From Gemmatimonadaceae bacterium (GTDB lineage Bacteria > Gemmatimonadota > Gemmatimonadetes > Gemmatimonadales > Gemmatimonadaceae): 64,000 nt of DNA. This document shows, one piece after another, positions 9,463-19,195 of the stretch; the stretch's first letter is position 1, and the number at the start of each line of letters is the position of its first letter. The notes under the pieces were generated by a model. The model did no database searches and had not been told where the DNA came from. It saw only the letters and a list, made by a program, of their open reading frames with translations. Where the stretch lies: assembly GCA_037721215.1 (NCBI GenBank), contig JBBJNV010000012.1, positions 1 through 64,000 on the forward strand, read 5' to 3'. The translations under genes and the position numbers were made by a program.

Positions 9463-11645
9463 ACTGGACATCCATCGAAGACCTCTTCATCATCGCACTG
9501 GAGACACCACCTGAGCGGATCGATGCATTGCTGGATTCGCATCCAGATGGCGCAGTGAGCGCGGAGGTGCGGCGGCTGCTTGCGAACCATGCCAAGCTCT
9601 CGAGCGACGATGCCGGGGCCGGATTTCTTCAGGGACTGGACCGCACTCGCGCGAGTGCACTGATAGACGCGTCAGACAAGGCTTCGGAGCCAGACAGGAT
9701 CGGTCGTTACGAGATCGTGAGCAAACTCGGCCGCGGAGCGACTGGTGTCGTGTATCTCGCTCGCGATCCGACGCTCGGGCGCGAAGTAGCGATAAAGCTC
9801 CTTTCGCAATCTCTGAGCTCGGATCCCTCTGCCATTCGCCGATTCTCGGAAGAAGCGCGCGCCGCTTCCAGGCTTGACCATCCGAACATCATCGCGATAT
9901 ACGAGATAGGCCGCACCGATGACGATCGTCTTTTCATCACCATGGCCTACCATCCCGGGGAAACGCTTCGTGAGCGCATCGCCCGCGGTCGACTCGAGAT
10001 CGCTGACGCGATCAGAATCGGAATCGAGATAGCTGAAGGCCTCGCCGCAGCGCATGCGAGCGGTATCGTGCATCGCGACATCAAGCCCGAGAACATTCTT
10101 CTCACGAATCGCGGCGCCTGCATTCTCGACTTTGGTATCGCAAAGATAGGGGCTCAGACCCTGACGAAGACGGGAGCCGCACTCGGCACCGCAGCCTACA
10201 TGAGTCCCGAACAGACGCGCGGTGTGGGAGTCGATCATCGCTCGGATATCTGGTCGCTCGGTGTCGTGCTGTACGAGATGATCGCGGGAGTCCGCCCGTT
10301 TCGCGGCGAAATTGGCGAGGCGCTCGTCTATCAGGTTCGGCATGATGCGCCGGAATCCATAGAAGCTTTCTGCCCCGCCCTGTCCGACGCGTATGCGATG
10401 ACGATCATGCGCTGTCTCGAGAAAGGTTCTGCGCTCCGGCATCAGTCGGCGGCGGATCTGGCTGCAGATCTGCGCGCCCATCGCGTCAGCCGATGGTCGC
10501 CAAGCTTGCGTCGGACCCGCGTTGCCGCCACCGCCGCCGGAGCTGTGCTCGCGATTGCCATCTTCGCCGTACTCAATAATGAGTCTCCGGCGCCGGTCGA
10601 GCGTACTCAGCAGGCGAAGCGCCCGATTCAGGATGCAGAGGCATACGACCTTTACCTACGCGGCACCCACAACTGGAACCAGCGAACGCACGACCGACTG
10701 CAGAGCGCGATCACCCTCTTCGAGAAGGCGATCGAGCGAGACCCGCAGTTTGCGTTGCCGCATGCGGGGCTCGCAAACACATACATCAACATGTCGAACT
10801 ATGGGTACATGCGGTCCGACGAGGCGCTTGCTAAAGCAATGACTGCGGCGACACGGGCAATCGAGCTCGATCCGTCTCTGGCTGAGGCGCACGCATCTCT
10901 TGGTTTCCTGCTTGCCTCGAGCATGTCGTTCGCTAAATCGGAAGTTTCTTTCCAGCGTGCGCTGCAACTGAACCCGGCCTCCGCCTCCACCCACCACTTC
11001 TACTCACTGCTTCTCATGATGGAGCTTCGCACAGATGAGGCGATGGAAGCCAACAAGCGTGCACTCGCCCTGGATCCATTACTTCCTGTGGCCAACACGA
11101 ACCGCGGGATCATACTTGTACAGCAGAACAAATTCGATTCGGCCCGGCTCGAGCTGAGCCGGTCGCTGGAAATCGCGACGCGAAATCCGCTTGCCCACTA
11201 CTTTCTGGGCGCGATGGAAGCATCCAATGGCCGCTGGGCCGAGGCACTTCCTTTACTCGAGGAGGCACATCGAGAGGCGCCAACGCTTCCAGGCGTAAGG
11301 CCGGCTCTTGCGTACACACTCCGGCGGCTGCACCGGTCAACCGATGCGGACTCGATCGTTCGCTTGCTCGAGCGGGGTGGAACCGACCCCCGCTCCCGCA
11401 TCAATGTTGCATTGTACGAGGCGATGTCGGGACACATGGATTCGGCGTTTGCCATCCTGGGGAAAGCACAACTGGATGTCCCGACTCTGATCGGACTTCA
11501 CGCAGCCCCCATGCTCTCGGGCCTGAGAGCCAGCCCAGGCTATCCGCGCCTTCTCGCGAGGCTCGGCTTGAATCCGAAGCTCGCGCCTGCTGGCTCGGCG
11601 CGCAGGCTGGAAGCGAGTAATGCTTCGCAGCCGGCACGCCGCTGA
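9459..11645 (+). CDS. Ser/Thr protein kinase with C-terminal TPRs
   Basis: A 728-residue PknB-type kinase. Residues about 80-340 hold the kinase domain: glycine loop LGRGATGVVYLARD, VAIKLL with the ATP lysine, catalytic loop HRDIKPENILL near residue 205, DFGIAKIG and MSPEQTRGV. One transmembrane helix follows (about 354-372), then at least six TPR-like repeats to the C-terminus. The kinase is thus cytoplasmic, with the TPR part predicted outside. The start is a GTG inside the GTGA overlap with the sigma factor stop. The kinase may control the sigma factor; that is inference from context. Confidence 0.93.
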   Translation: MNWTSIEDLFIIALETPPERIDALLDSHPDGAVSAEVRRLLANHAKLSSDDAGAGFLQGLDRTRASALIDASDKASEPDRIGRYEIVSKLGRGATGVVYLARDPTLGREVAIKLLSQSLSSDPSAIRRFSEEARAASRLDHPNIIAIYEIGRTDDDRLFITMAYHPGETLRERIARGRLEIADAIRIGIEIAEGLAAAHASGIVHRDIKPENILLTNRGACILDFGIAKIGAQTLTKTGAALGTAAYMSPEQTRGVGVDHRSDIWSLGVVLYEMIAGVRPFRGEIGEALVYQVRHDAPESIEAFCPALSDAYAMTIMRCLEKGSALRHQSAADLAADLRAHRVSRWSPSLRRTRVAATAAGAVLAIAIFAVLNNESPAPVERTQQAKRPIQDAEAYDLYLRGTHNWNQRTHDRLQSAITLFEKAIERDPQFALPHAGLANTYINMSNYGYMRSDEALAKAMTAATRAIELDPSLAEAHASLGFLLASSMSFAKSEVSFQRALQLNPASASTHHFYSLLLMMELRTDEAMEANKRALALDPLLPVANTNRGIILVQQNKFDSARLELSRSLEIATRNPLAHYFLGAMEASNGRWAEALPLLEEAHREAPTLPGVRPALAYTLRRLHRSTDADSIVRLLERGGTDPRSRINVALYEAMSGHMDSAFAILGKAQLDVPTLIGLHAAPMLSGLRASPGYPRLLARLGLNPKLAPAGSARRLEASNASQPARR

Positions 11646-11700
11646 TTCAGGGCGCCGTCACGTTCCCTGGTCCGACAACCTCAGACCGGCAACTTCGCCG

Positions 11701-12468
11701 CTACTGCCGGCGGACCAACCCGCTGATGGCGATCCGGTACTCTTTTGCTGCCTGGTCGTAGCCGACGGCGTAGGAAGTCGGCTGGTAACCCGGTTTTGAG
11801 TAGCGCGCCGGCAGCTTGAGCGCACTGACCTCCATAGCCGGCTTTGCCTCCAGAAATGCCTTGGTAACCATCGGCTCGGTGAAATGGAACGCACCATCCC
11901 ACGACCCGTAAATAAAAGTTTTCCCGAATGGCTGGCCGCTGAACTCAGGCGCGGTCGGGTCACCCCAGTGCACGCCCATGCGCGGTATTGCAAACGGGTC
12001 CCGGTTGTAACCGGCGGGAATGAACTCTGCTGCGGGGGTGAGCGCTGTCTTGGCGGCGAACTGCGGGTCAGCCGGGCTGATTGCCGCGCGCTCTGCTTGA
12101 GTGATCATGTAGAAGTGGACGTCGAAGTGCGGAACCGTGAATATTGCCACGGGGGGATGTCCGGTAGGTTGCCAGTTCAAGACGGCATGATCGTAGGGGG
12201 CAACCGATACCTCGGCTGGAAGCGGGAGCGCGAACTCGGTGCTCGCTGCAGGCAGCCCGGCGAGCGCCGTTTCGGAGAGGCCCACCCCGATGCTGAGCGG
12301 TACGCCGTCCGAGGAAAGCTCCACATAGGTGCGCGCGGTTCCGTTGCCCACAGTTAAAGGCGTGCCGAAAACCGTTCGGCCCGGCGATGTTCCATCACTG
12401 CACGCAAACATTCCGAGAATTACAGAAGCCGGAATTACAACAGCTGCCAGGGCGCGGGATCGTGTCAC
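11701..12468 (-). CDS. lipoprotein of the DUF5602/TTHB210-like type
   Basis: A 255-residue predicted lipoprotein with a hydrophobic signal ending in GMFAC (Cys23). The mature part contains FTVPHFDVHFYMITQAER, then MGVHWGD and FIYGSWDGAFHFTEPMVTK, His-rich features I associate with DUF5602/TTHB210-like domains, whose biochemical role is unknown. The spaced histidines could bind metal. It is single-gene, convergent with the kinase and divergent from the DUF885 gene, with about 280 bases of intergenic DNA upstream that should hold its promoter. Family assignment is moderate. Confidence 0.75.
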   Translation of the reverse strand: MTRSRALAAVVIPASVILGMFACSDGTSPGRTVFGTPLTVGNGTARTYVELSSDGVPLSIGVGLSETALAGLPAASTEFALPLPAEVSVAPYDHAVLNWQPTGHPPVAIFTVPHFDVHFYMITQAERAAISPADPQFAAKTALTPAAEFIPAGYNRDPFAIPRMGVHWGDPTAPEFSGQPFGKTFIYGSWDGAFHFTEPMVTKAFLEAKPAMEVSALKLPARYSKPGYQPTSYAVGYDQAAKEYRIAISGLVRRQ

Positions 12469-12750
12469 GGGAACTCCAAAAGGTTGATGGTATGTACAGG
12501 TAACATGACTCTAACTCGGCTCTACTGCAAAGCGAGAAACCTTTCAGCATGGCGACCTTCGGCATGAGGGCGTGATACTCGCTCCTTACTCCTGTGTAAG
12601 ATCGAGTCAAACGGGGCAGTTCAGCCGCGAAGTCGCGCTAGCCTTGCGTTGGGTTCGTTCGCACCTTAACTCGCGACATTAGATGCAACATCAATTTCGG
12701 GAACCAGGTGAACCCCGCAGGGCAGCTACCCAGGAACGGTCGATGCATCC

Positions 12751-14592
12751 ATGACTCCAGAATTCCTTACGCGCAGAGAAATGTTAGGGGCCCTGGCATC
12801 CGTCGCTGCCCTCCCGATGATTTCCGCGTGCGGCGGGTACCGAACGTCGCCGCCGACCGCAGCGAGCGACGCTGACGCCCTCGCATTGCTCGATGGCATC
12901 GCAAACAACCTCCTGAGCCTGTCTCCAGAGAGCGCGACCTCGCTCGGCATCGACATTGGTGCTAGAGCCGGCTTCAGGTCCCAGCTCACCGACCGTTCAG
13001 CGGCGGGGCAGCAGCGGATCGCGCGGCAGCTGCGAACAGACCTTGACCGACTCAACGCCTTCAATGCGAGTGGCCTCTCGTACGCCACCCGCACGAGCTT
13101 CGACGTCGTGCGCAGCGCCTACGCGACATCACTCGAAGGCTTCGCGCTTCCCTACGGCGACATCACGGTTGGCGGCTGGCGTAACACGCCCTATGTCGTC
13201 ATTCAGAACGTCGGCGCCTATCTCGACATTCCGCGCTTCCTCGATAGCGATCATCGCATTGAGAAGGCTGCTGACGCCGAGGCGTATCTCGGGCGATTAC
13301 AGTCGTACGCGCGGCAACTAGACGGCGAGCTCGGACGCATACGAGCAGCGCGCGATATCGGGCTCGTCCCACCGGCATTCCTCATAGATAAGGCGCTCCG
13401 GCAAATGCGCCTCTCCGCCAGGAACGCGCGCGAAGGCGGGACGCTTGTGGAATCCATAGACCGCCGGTCGAAGAATATTCCCGGAAACTGGGCCAGCCGC
13501 GCCCGCACGATTGCCGCGCAGGAAATCGCGCCTGCGCTTGACCGGCAGATCCGCGAGCTCGAGGCCGAGCGCACCGTCGCAACAAACGACGCAGGAATCT
13601 CGGCGCGCCCGCATGGCGAGGCGTTCTATCGCTGGGCGCTCAAGGCATCTACAACCACGTCGATGTCGCCGGACGAAGTCCACGAGCTCGGTCTGAGCGA
13701 GGTGAAGCGACTGCACGCGCAGATGGACACGGTCCTGCGAGAAATCGGCTACTCGCAGGGCAGCGTTGGCGAACGAATGAAAGGTCTGGCGAGCGATCCT
13801 CGCTACAAGTTTGCCCAGGGGGACAAGGGCCGCGCCGAGATCATGGCATTCATCAAGGACCGGCTCGACTGGATCGAGGCGCAGATGCCGCGCGCATTCA
13901 CGAAGGTGGTCGATCCGAACATGGAGGTGAAGCGGCTGCCGCCGGAGGAAGAGCCCGGCGCGCCCGCCGCGTACGGCGGCGCCGGGTCCATCGACGGAAA
14001 AATTCCCGGCCGGTTCTGGATCAACCTCCGGACCACCGATCTACATAGCAAGTACAGCCTCGCGGATCTGGCATTCCACGAAGCGATTCCCGGCCACATC
14101 TGGCAGGGCGAGTACACCCGCGACATGCCGCTCATCCGGCAGATGCTCTCGTTCAATGCGTACTCGGAAGGATGGGCACTCTACGCAGAGCAGCTCGCTG
14201 ACGAGCTAGGCGTTTATGACAACGATCGAGTCGGAAAACTCGGCTATCTGCAATCGATCGCCTTCCGGGCGTGCCGGCTGGTCGTTGACACTGGCCTTCA
14301 CGCAAAGCGCTGGACGCGCGACCAGGGCGTAAGGTACTTCGTGGACGTGAACGGCTCGAATCCGCAAGAGGTCGCAAGCGAGGTGGATCGGTATTGCTCG
14401 TGGCCCGGACAGGCGTGCGGCTACAAGGTGGGCCACAGCGAGATCAATCGACAGCGTGAGCGCGCGAAAGCGGCGCTCGTCGCAAGGTACGACGTCAAGG
14501 TGTTCAACGATACTGTCGTGCGTGGAGGCAACGTGCCGCTCGACGTGCTGGCCAGGAACGTAGACGAGTATCTCCGAACAGCGCCGCGCTAG
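12751..14592 (+). CDS. DUF885 family metallohydrolase-like lipoprotein
   Basis: A 613-residue DUF885 protein. The N-terminus TRREMLGALASVAALPMISAC carries a twin Arg and a lipobox, suggesting Tat export and lipidation of Cys26. The core motif HEAIPGHIWQGEY at about residues 444-456 matches the HExxPGH signature of the family and is the likely metal site. ALYAEQLADELG and CSWPGQACGYKVG are further family blocks. DUF885 proteins are thought to be peptidases, but substrates are not settled. It stands alone on the plus strand between two lipoprotein genes. Confidence 0.9.
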   Translation: MTPEFLTRREMLGALASVAALPMISACGGYRTSPPTAASDADALALLDGIANNLLSLSPESATSLGIDIGARAGFRSQLTDRSAAGQQRIARQLRTDLDRLNAFNASGLSYATRTSFDVVRSAYATSLEGFALPYGDITVGGWRNTPYVVIQNVGAYLDIPRFLDSDHRIEKAADAEAYLGRLQSYARQLDGELGRIRAARDIGLVPPAFLIDKALRQMRLSARNAREGGTLVESIDRRSKNIPGNWASRARTIAAQEIAPALDRQIRELEAERTVATNDAGISARPHGEAFYRWALKASTTTSMSPDEVHELGLSEVKRLHAQMDTVLREIGYSQGSVGERMKGLASDPRYKFAQGDKGRAEIMAFIKDRLDWIEAQMPRAFTKVVDPNMEVKRLPPEEEPGAPAAYGGAGSIDGKIPGRFWINLRTTDLHSKYSLADLAFHEAIPGHIWQGEYTRDMPLIRQMLSFNAYSEGWALYAEQLADELGVYDNDRVGKLGYLQSIAFRACRLVVDTGLHAKRWTRDQGVRYFVDVNGSNPQEVASEVDRYCSWPGQACGYKVGHSEINRQRERAKAALVARYDVKVFNDTVVRGGNVPLDVLARNVDEYLRTAPR

Positions 14593-14850
14593 TCAAATCT
14601 GGGAATGGTCCTGGCAGGAAATCCCGTGGTTGCGACCTCGGCCATTGCATGCGTCACGGCGTTTTTGTGACGCGAACCCGAACAGCTGACGAGGCTGGTC
14701 AACGCGATCAAGGCAAAGCAACTGCGGGCAAAACTTCTAATTCGCACGATCCTCACTCGAGTCGATTTCTGCCGAGAACCATGCGCCACCCTGACGCTGA
14801 TCCGTCGCGAGCGGGGTATGTCGTCACGTGTCCGAAGCCCTGGGAACCCG

Positions 14851-16338
14851 ATGACCGCCAACATCGCGCGCTCGATGCTCACTGCGTCCCACGTCCTGAT
14901 CATGATCCTTCTGACGTCCGGTTGCGCTACCACGCGGCCGCGGCCCGACGATCAGATTCTCCCGACCATCGTCGCTGTTTCCCGCGCCGCGACCAGCGTC
15001 GACTCCATCTGGCCCGGATACCGGCCGTTCGAGCGCGGATTTATCCTCTTTTCCCGCGAGGGCCCCGCGTGGCTCGTTGCCGAAAGTAGCCCGCCTGCGC
15101 CGTGGATTGCCGTGTCGTCAGCCGAGCCTGGCCTCACCGGCCGTCTCTATCGAAGGGAGGGCCCACTTCCTGGCCTGAATGGGGGCATCGACCTCGGCTA
15201 TCCGGTTGGCGCACGCACCTACCCCGCGGTCGAGAACGAGCGCGGACGGAAAAAGACGCTCACGACACTCTTTCACGAGGCGTTTCATGCCTATCAGCGC
15301 GGTACCTTCGCTGGAACGGAGCAGCAGTCGGGATGGCAGTCCGTGCCACCGGATGCCGCAACGCCGAACATCGTGGCTGCGATCGAGATGGAGCGTCGCA
15401 TTCTGGCCAGCGCTCTGGAGGCACCGCCGGGCGTGGCCACTGATTCGCTCATCGCCGCGTTTCTGACAGTGCGGAGCGAGCGGATGGCCGCGCTTCCCGA
15501 CTCGGTACGTAGCGTCGATCGGCGGTTCGAGCGCATCGAAGGCACAGCGCACCTGGTCGGTTATCGCGCTTCAGCGACCGCATTGCACGCGGATTCAGCT
15601 GAGACTCGAGAGGATATCATCAGAACGCTCCGATGGAACCTGTCCGTGTTTGGAGGCGGACCGGAAAATTTTTACTTCCGCTGGCGCTCGTACGGAACGG
15701 GCGCGGCCATGGGATTGCTGCTCGATCGGCTCGGCGTGAGCTGGCAGCACGATCTCGCCGCCGGCGCGTCGTTCGATTCACTGCTCGGTCGCGCTGCGCA
15801 TATCGGCGGCGACCCTTCGATGCTCGGTATCGCGCGCCGGCGCTTCGGGTACGACAGCCTGTTGCGGCGCGCCGGGCGCGACGCGGTCCCAAGGAGCGAG
15901 GATCCGATCGGCGACTTCCTTTCCCTCGAACCTTATCGGTTGATCGTGGAGATCCGTTGCGATTCTGCATGTACGCCGCGGGTGGGGGTGAGTTTCTCGT
16001 TTGTCGGCAAGGGGAGGAGTCCGACCTCGCCGGTTACGGCGGTAATGTTGCTGCCTTTGGTCAAACGGGCGTCGATGGGACTTCCCGAGCTCGACCTGGC
16101 GATCGAAGGCCGGCCATTGATGATCGACAGCCGCGAGCTGCCGATCTATCGCGTCGTGATCATGCTGCCGTCAGCGGTACGCATTGACGGGACGCTGGCG
16201 ACCAGCATGTCGCCGCAACAGGGCGTCACGCATCGGATTACGGGAAAGGGCACTGAGATCGTTGTCCGCAGTCCTGCCCTGGAGTCGGTCGAGGTGGCCG
16301 GTCGTGTGACGACGCTTCACATTCGGATTCGATCATAA
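14851..16338 (+). CDS. lipoprotein with HExxH metallopeptidase-like motif
   Basis: A large lipoprotein of about 495 residues. I chose the ATG at 14851 because the signal (MTANIARSML onward, lipobox LLTSGC) follows directly; the frame opens 11 codons earlier. The motif TLFHEAFHAYQRG is a zincin-like HExxH, and WYRW-type aromatic segments follow. There is no other domain I recognise. It may be a surface metallopeptidase, but the third zinc ligand cannot be named with confidence. It follows DUF885 on the same strand after about 260 bases, so it may have its own promoter. Confidence 0.75.
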   Translation: MTANIARSMLTASHVLIMILLTSGCATTRPRPDDQILPTIVAVSRAATSVDSIWPGYRPFERGFILFSREGPAWLVAESSPPAPWIAVSSAEPGLTGRLYRREGPLPGLNGGIDLGYPVGARTYPAVENERGRKKTLTTLFHEAFHAYQRGTFAGTEQQSGWQSVPPDAATPNIVAAIEMERRILASALEAPPGVATDSLIAAFLTVRSERMAALPDSVRSVDRRFERIEGTAHLVGYRASATALHADSAETREDIIRTLRWNLSVFGGGPENFYFRWRSYGTGAAMGLLLDRLGVSWQHDLAAGASFDSLLGRAAHIGGDPSMLGIARRRFGYDSLLRRAGRDAVPRSEDPIGDFLSLEPYRLIVEIRCDSACTPRVGVSFSFVGKGRSPTSPVTAVMLLPLVKRASMGLPELDLAIEGRPLMIDSRELPIYRVVIMLPSAVRIDGTLATSMSPQQGVTHRITGKGTEIVVRSPALESVEVAGRVTTLHIRIRS

Positions 16339-16480
16339 CGCATGACCATGGCCGGCTATTCCACAGCGGGTTTATCTTCGTTCGTTGAGCGCCGTGGTAT
16401 CTCGCGCTCGTAACTGAGCCAGACGCGTCATACCGCAAACACGCCTGGGACGAAAATGCGTGGATAGGAGGTCCGTCCTC

Positions 16481-17239
16481 ATGATTCGGAATTTTTCTCC
16501 TACCCGTCTGCCGCCCCGGCTCCTCCTGGGCGCTACGGCCCTCGCGCTGGTGGCCGTGGGTACGACGCTGCGCGCACAAGAAGTCCGATTCTCGACCGTG
16601 CAGGGCTGGTCCGGCCACGACCTCGTAGGCGACCCGCGCGGCGTTGGCGCGACGGTGGGATTTCCCCTAGGCCGACTGATCGTGCTCCGAGTCGGGTATG
16701 AACGGCTGCGGTCCTCGCGGCACCGGACAGCAGAGACGTGCTTCGGCCTCCGTGACCCGGCAGACTGCCCGCCGGAACCCGTCCGTGAGGAGGCGCGACT
16801 CGGCGGGGCGGCTATCGCCCTTTCGGCCACACTCGCAAGCGGCCGCCACGTCGCGCTGAGCGTGGTGCCGCGCCTCGGCCTCGCCAACGCGAATGTCACT
16901 ACGCGAGGGTTGGCGAGCGGGCGCACGTTGTCAGGCGATCAGCTGTTCGTCGCCGCCGACGTGGGCTTGGCGATGGCTATCGCGCCCAGCGCTTCCAGTC
17001 CGCTTGCGCTACACCTTGGCGCGAGCGCGGGCACCCTCTCGCCGCGGCGGGAGCTCATGCAGGTCGTGGATGGTTATACGGCCTTCACTGGCGGGTTCGG
17101 TTTGTCCCGAGTGGAGGCGGGACTCACGTGGCGCGCTCGCCGGCACAGCCGGCCGACGCGTGTCAGGCCGCCACTCCCATCTCGGCGGCGATCTTCGCGA
17201 GACGCCGGTCGAGCGTCCAGAGACGGGCGAGCGGGGTGA
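16481..17239 (+). CDS. predicted outer-membrane beta-barrel protein
   Basis: A 252-residue protein with a signal peptide ending near TLRAQ. The mature part alternates polar and hydrophobic residues in strands (GATVGFPLGRLIVLRVGYERL, LASGRHVALSVVPRLGL), the pattern of a small outer-membrane beta-barrel. Two cysteines flank a short loop. The start is set by AGGAGG about 10 bases before the ATG at 16481. The C-terminal 25 residues become Arg/Ser-rich and overlap the 3' end of vapC on the other strand by 77 bases, so the end may have been altered by the arrival of vapBC. Confidence 0.65.
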   Translation: MIRNFSPTRLPPRLLLGATALALVAVGTTLRAQEVRFSTVQGWSGHDLVGDPRGVGATVGFPLGRLIVLRVGYERLRSSRHRTAETCFGLRDPADCPPEPVREEARLGGAAIALSATLASGRHVALSVVPRLGLANANVTTRGLASGRTLSGDQLFVAADVGLAMAIAPSASSPLALHLGASAGTLSPRRELMQVVDGYTAFTGGFGLSRVEAGLTWRARRHSRPTRVRPPLPSRRRSSRDAGRASRDGRAG

Positions 17240-17522
17240 TCGCCGTAGCGGCGAGGAGCTGAACATCGATGTAGCCGACGCCGCGCCCCATCAAGCGGCG
17301 ATTATCGATTAGTGTCATCGCTTCCGCGTGCGACGCCTCACGCGCGACGGACAGCTCGCGAAGCAGCGCGACGATTTCGCGGCGGTTTGCGATGTTGCCG
17401 CACGCCAGCTCACCCAGCACGAGCGGATGGGTGAGCACCTCGCCCTCGGTGAGCGCTGCCTCCAGGCCGGTTCTCCCCGTGCGCAGGTGCTCGATCCAGA
17501 CGGACGTGTCGGCGAGTATCAC
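17163..17522 (-). CDS. vapC: PIN-domain toxin VapC
   Basis: A 119-residue PIN-domain ribonuclease toxin of a type II toxin-antitoxin pair. Acidic residues that bind magnesium are seen as MILADTSVWIEHLR (Asp5), the Glu of VLGELACG, and the Asp of GYIDVQLLAA, with a closing TLDRRLAK. The start overlaps the vapB stop by four bases, so the two are translationally coupled. VapC toxins cut tRNA or rRNA; the target is not predictable from sequence. The 3' end runs antisense into the upstream barrel gene. Confidence 0.93.
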   Translation of the reverse strand: MILADTSVWIEHLRTGRTGLEAALTEGEVLTHPLVLGELACGNIANRREIVALLRELSVAREASHAEAMTLIDNRRLMGRGVGYIDVQLLAATAITPLARLWTLDRRLAKIAAEMGVAA

Positions 17523-17716
17523 GGCGCGGCGACACGACGTCTCGGCACATTCAGAAGCTTCGGCTCGGTTGCGCCGAGTCTGGCGAGTCGCCGCGCGCTT
17601 TCGCGAGCGATCAGGGCGCGGAGCCCTTCATGAAGGAGGGCTGTCCGCTCGTCGATCCCCGTGAGCTTGTGCGCTTTGAGCAGCAACGCGTCATCGATAT
17701 TGAGGGTGGTTCGCAT
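17519..17716 (-). CDS. vapB: antitoxin VapB
   Basis: A 65-residue antitoxin with the RHH-type start MRTTLNIDDALLLKAHKLTG followed by a helix ERTALLHEGLRALIARE and a basic tail that should wrap the toxin. This is the VapB type whose N-terminal DNA-binding half represses its own operon. It lies directly upstream of vapC with a four-base overlap. The region upstream contains short AT-rich repeats around 17717-17750 that could be the operator. Confidence 0.92.
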   Translation of the reverse strand: MRTTLNIDDALLLKAHKLTGIDERTALLHEGLRALIARESARRLARLGATEPKLLNVPRRRVAAP

Positions 17717-17793
17717 GCATCAAACGTACATCACTTGATGCCCCCAAACAACATCACCGCATGACCCGCGCTTCTCACGCGCGACTGACGCTT

Positions 17794-18168
17794 CTATCGC
17801 CCCTTTTTAGAGCCCTTCAACAGCTCGCGCATGCGTGCCAGCTCCTTTTCCGACAGCCGCTGTTTCTCCACGAGGTGGGCGAGAAGCTTGATTGGCGATC
17901 CTCCGTAGATCTGGTTCAACACCCGATCGAGCGTCGACTCGCCGGCCGTCTCGGCGTCGATCGCGGGAAAGTAGATGTGCGTCTTCCCCTCCCCGCGGCG
18001 GTGCGAAACATAGCCTTTCATCTCGAGCGTCCGGATCATGCTTGATATGCTCGTGTACGCGAGGTCTGGATCGACGCGGTCGCGTACCGTGGTCACTGTC
18101 GCCTCGCCAAGTTCCCAGAGCACGCTCATTATGTCGAGCTCGCGCTGGGTCAGGTGATGTTCCGTCAT
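17794..18168 (-). CDS. BlaI/MecI/CopY-type repressor
   Basis: A 124-residue winged-helix repressor. The HTH lies in LTQRELDIMSVLWELGEATVTTVRDRV, with the wing and recognition helix in YTSISSMIRTLEMKGYVSHRR; the C-terminal half is the dimerisation and cleavage region (LLAHLVEKQRLSEKELARM). Homologues repress beta-lactamase or copper genes, and M56 sensor peptidases release them by cleavage. Here an M56 gene lies 52 bases downstream on the same strand, so the pair forms a regulator/sensor unit. No beta-lactamase lies directly next to it, although a class C-like hydrolase is found at 23.6 kb. Confidence 0.92.
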   Translation of the reverse strand: MTEHHLTQRELDIMSVLWELGEATVTTVRDRVDPDLAYTSISSMIRTLEMKGYVSHRRGEGKTHIYFPAIDAETAGESTLDRVLNQIYGGSPIKLLAHLVEKQRLSEKELARMRELLKGSKKGR

Positions 18169-18220
18169 GGTTGAGGCCTCTGGTTCGACGCAGCCTGACT
18201 GGTATTGGCCGAATTGACAA

Positions 18221-19195
18221 TCACTTCGGTAACGTGCCTGCCGTCACGGCGACGTGCGCATCGGATTTGTGCCTCAGCACCGGATGCGGCATCGACAGCA
18301 CGACGAAGAGGAGAGCGAATGCCAGGGCTGGCAGCAGGAACCGCTGCGCATGCCGGAGCGGTGTGGGCGCAAGAAGCAGCTTAAGGCGTTGCTCCAGCAT
18401 CCCCACTCCGAGCAGCGCCGGCTGAAGCCGCGGACCGTGACTCGCGGCCTGCGCGACCTTGAGCAGCAGCTCGCCGTATGCGGTCGCGTCGCCGAGTGCC
18501 GACACCACCCGATTATCGCAATCCATCTCGACCGCGAGCCGCAGCCGTCGCAGCTGCCACCATAGGGCGAGGTTCCATGGCGTCAGGATTATCGGAAGCG
18601 ACATCGCGAACAGCAGCCGCGCGTCGTGTGCTCTCCGGTGCTCGTCTTCATGCCGCAGGACGTATCGCCGTTGGGCTCCTGGCAGGGCGAGCACCCAGCG
18701 TGGGACCAGCACGCGTGAGCGCAGTACGCCTACCGTCGCAGGCCCCACGAGGTCAGTGACGACGACAGGGACGTCATCCACGATTGCGGCCCCTCCCGCG
18801 TTCCCTCGTCCGCTGCGTGAGAGCGATAGGATGCGTGACACCCGCCAGGCACTGGCCAGGCCCCAGATGATGAGCACGGCTGAGGTGATGAGCCAGAGGC
18901 GATGGATGATGGGATTGTACGACTCGATACGCGCTGACCAGCTCATCTGCGACGTTGGGGCCGACGTGGCTGCGAGCGGGTTGGCCGAAGGCGGCTGCAC
19001 CATCTGTTGATCCACGACGTCAGTCACGGATGTGGCGTGGTTTGTCCGGTAGATGGGCGGGACGGCCATGGTGATTGCGATGACGACGCACCACACCCAG
19101 CGGCGCGGTGCCGTCGCGGGCAACACCCGCTCGACGAGACGCCCGGCAACACCGAGTAAGGTGCCGATGGCGGTCACATAGAGAATGCAGAGCAT
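18221..19195 (-). CDS. M56 family (BlaR1-like) membrane metallopeptidase
   Basis: A 324-residue integral membrane peptidase with the zinc motif HEDEHRRAHDARLL (HExxH) in a cytoplasmic loop. Transmembrane segments are seen near the N-terminus (ILYVTAIGTLLGVAG), at RWVWCVVIAITMAV, LWLITSAVLIIWGL and the C-terminal FALLFVVLS. The C-terminus has no penicillin-binding sensor domain, so unlike BlaR1 it cannot sense beta-lactams by that route. It lies upstream of the BlaI-like gene, whose product is its likely substrate. Confidence 0.9.
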   Translation of the reverse strand: MLCILYVTAIGTLLGVAGRLVERVLPATAPRRWVWCVVIAITMAVPPIYRTNHATSVTDVVDQQMVQPPSANPLAATSAPTSQMSWSARIESYNPIIHRLWLITSAVLIIWGLASAWRVSRILSLSRSGRGNAGGAAIVDDVPVVVTDLVGPATVGVLRSRVLVPRWVLALPGAQRRYVLRHEDEHRRAHDARLLFAMSLPIILTPWNLALWWQLRRLRLAVEMDCDNRVVSALGDATAYGELLLKVAQAASHGPRLQPALLGVGMLEQRLKLLLAPTPLRHAQRFLLPALAFALLFVVLSMPHPVLRHKSDAHVAVTAGTLPK

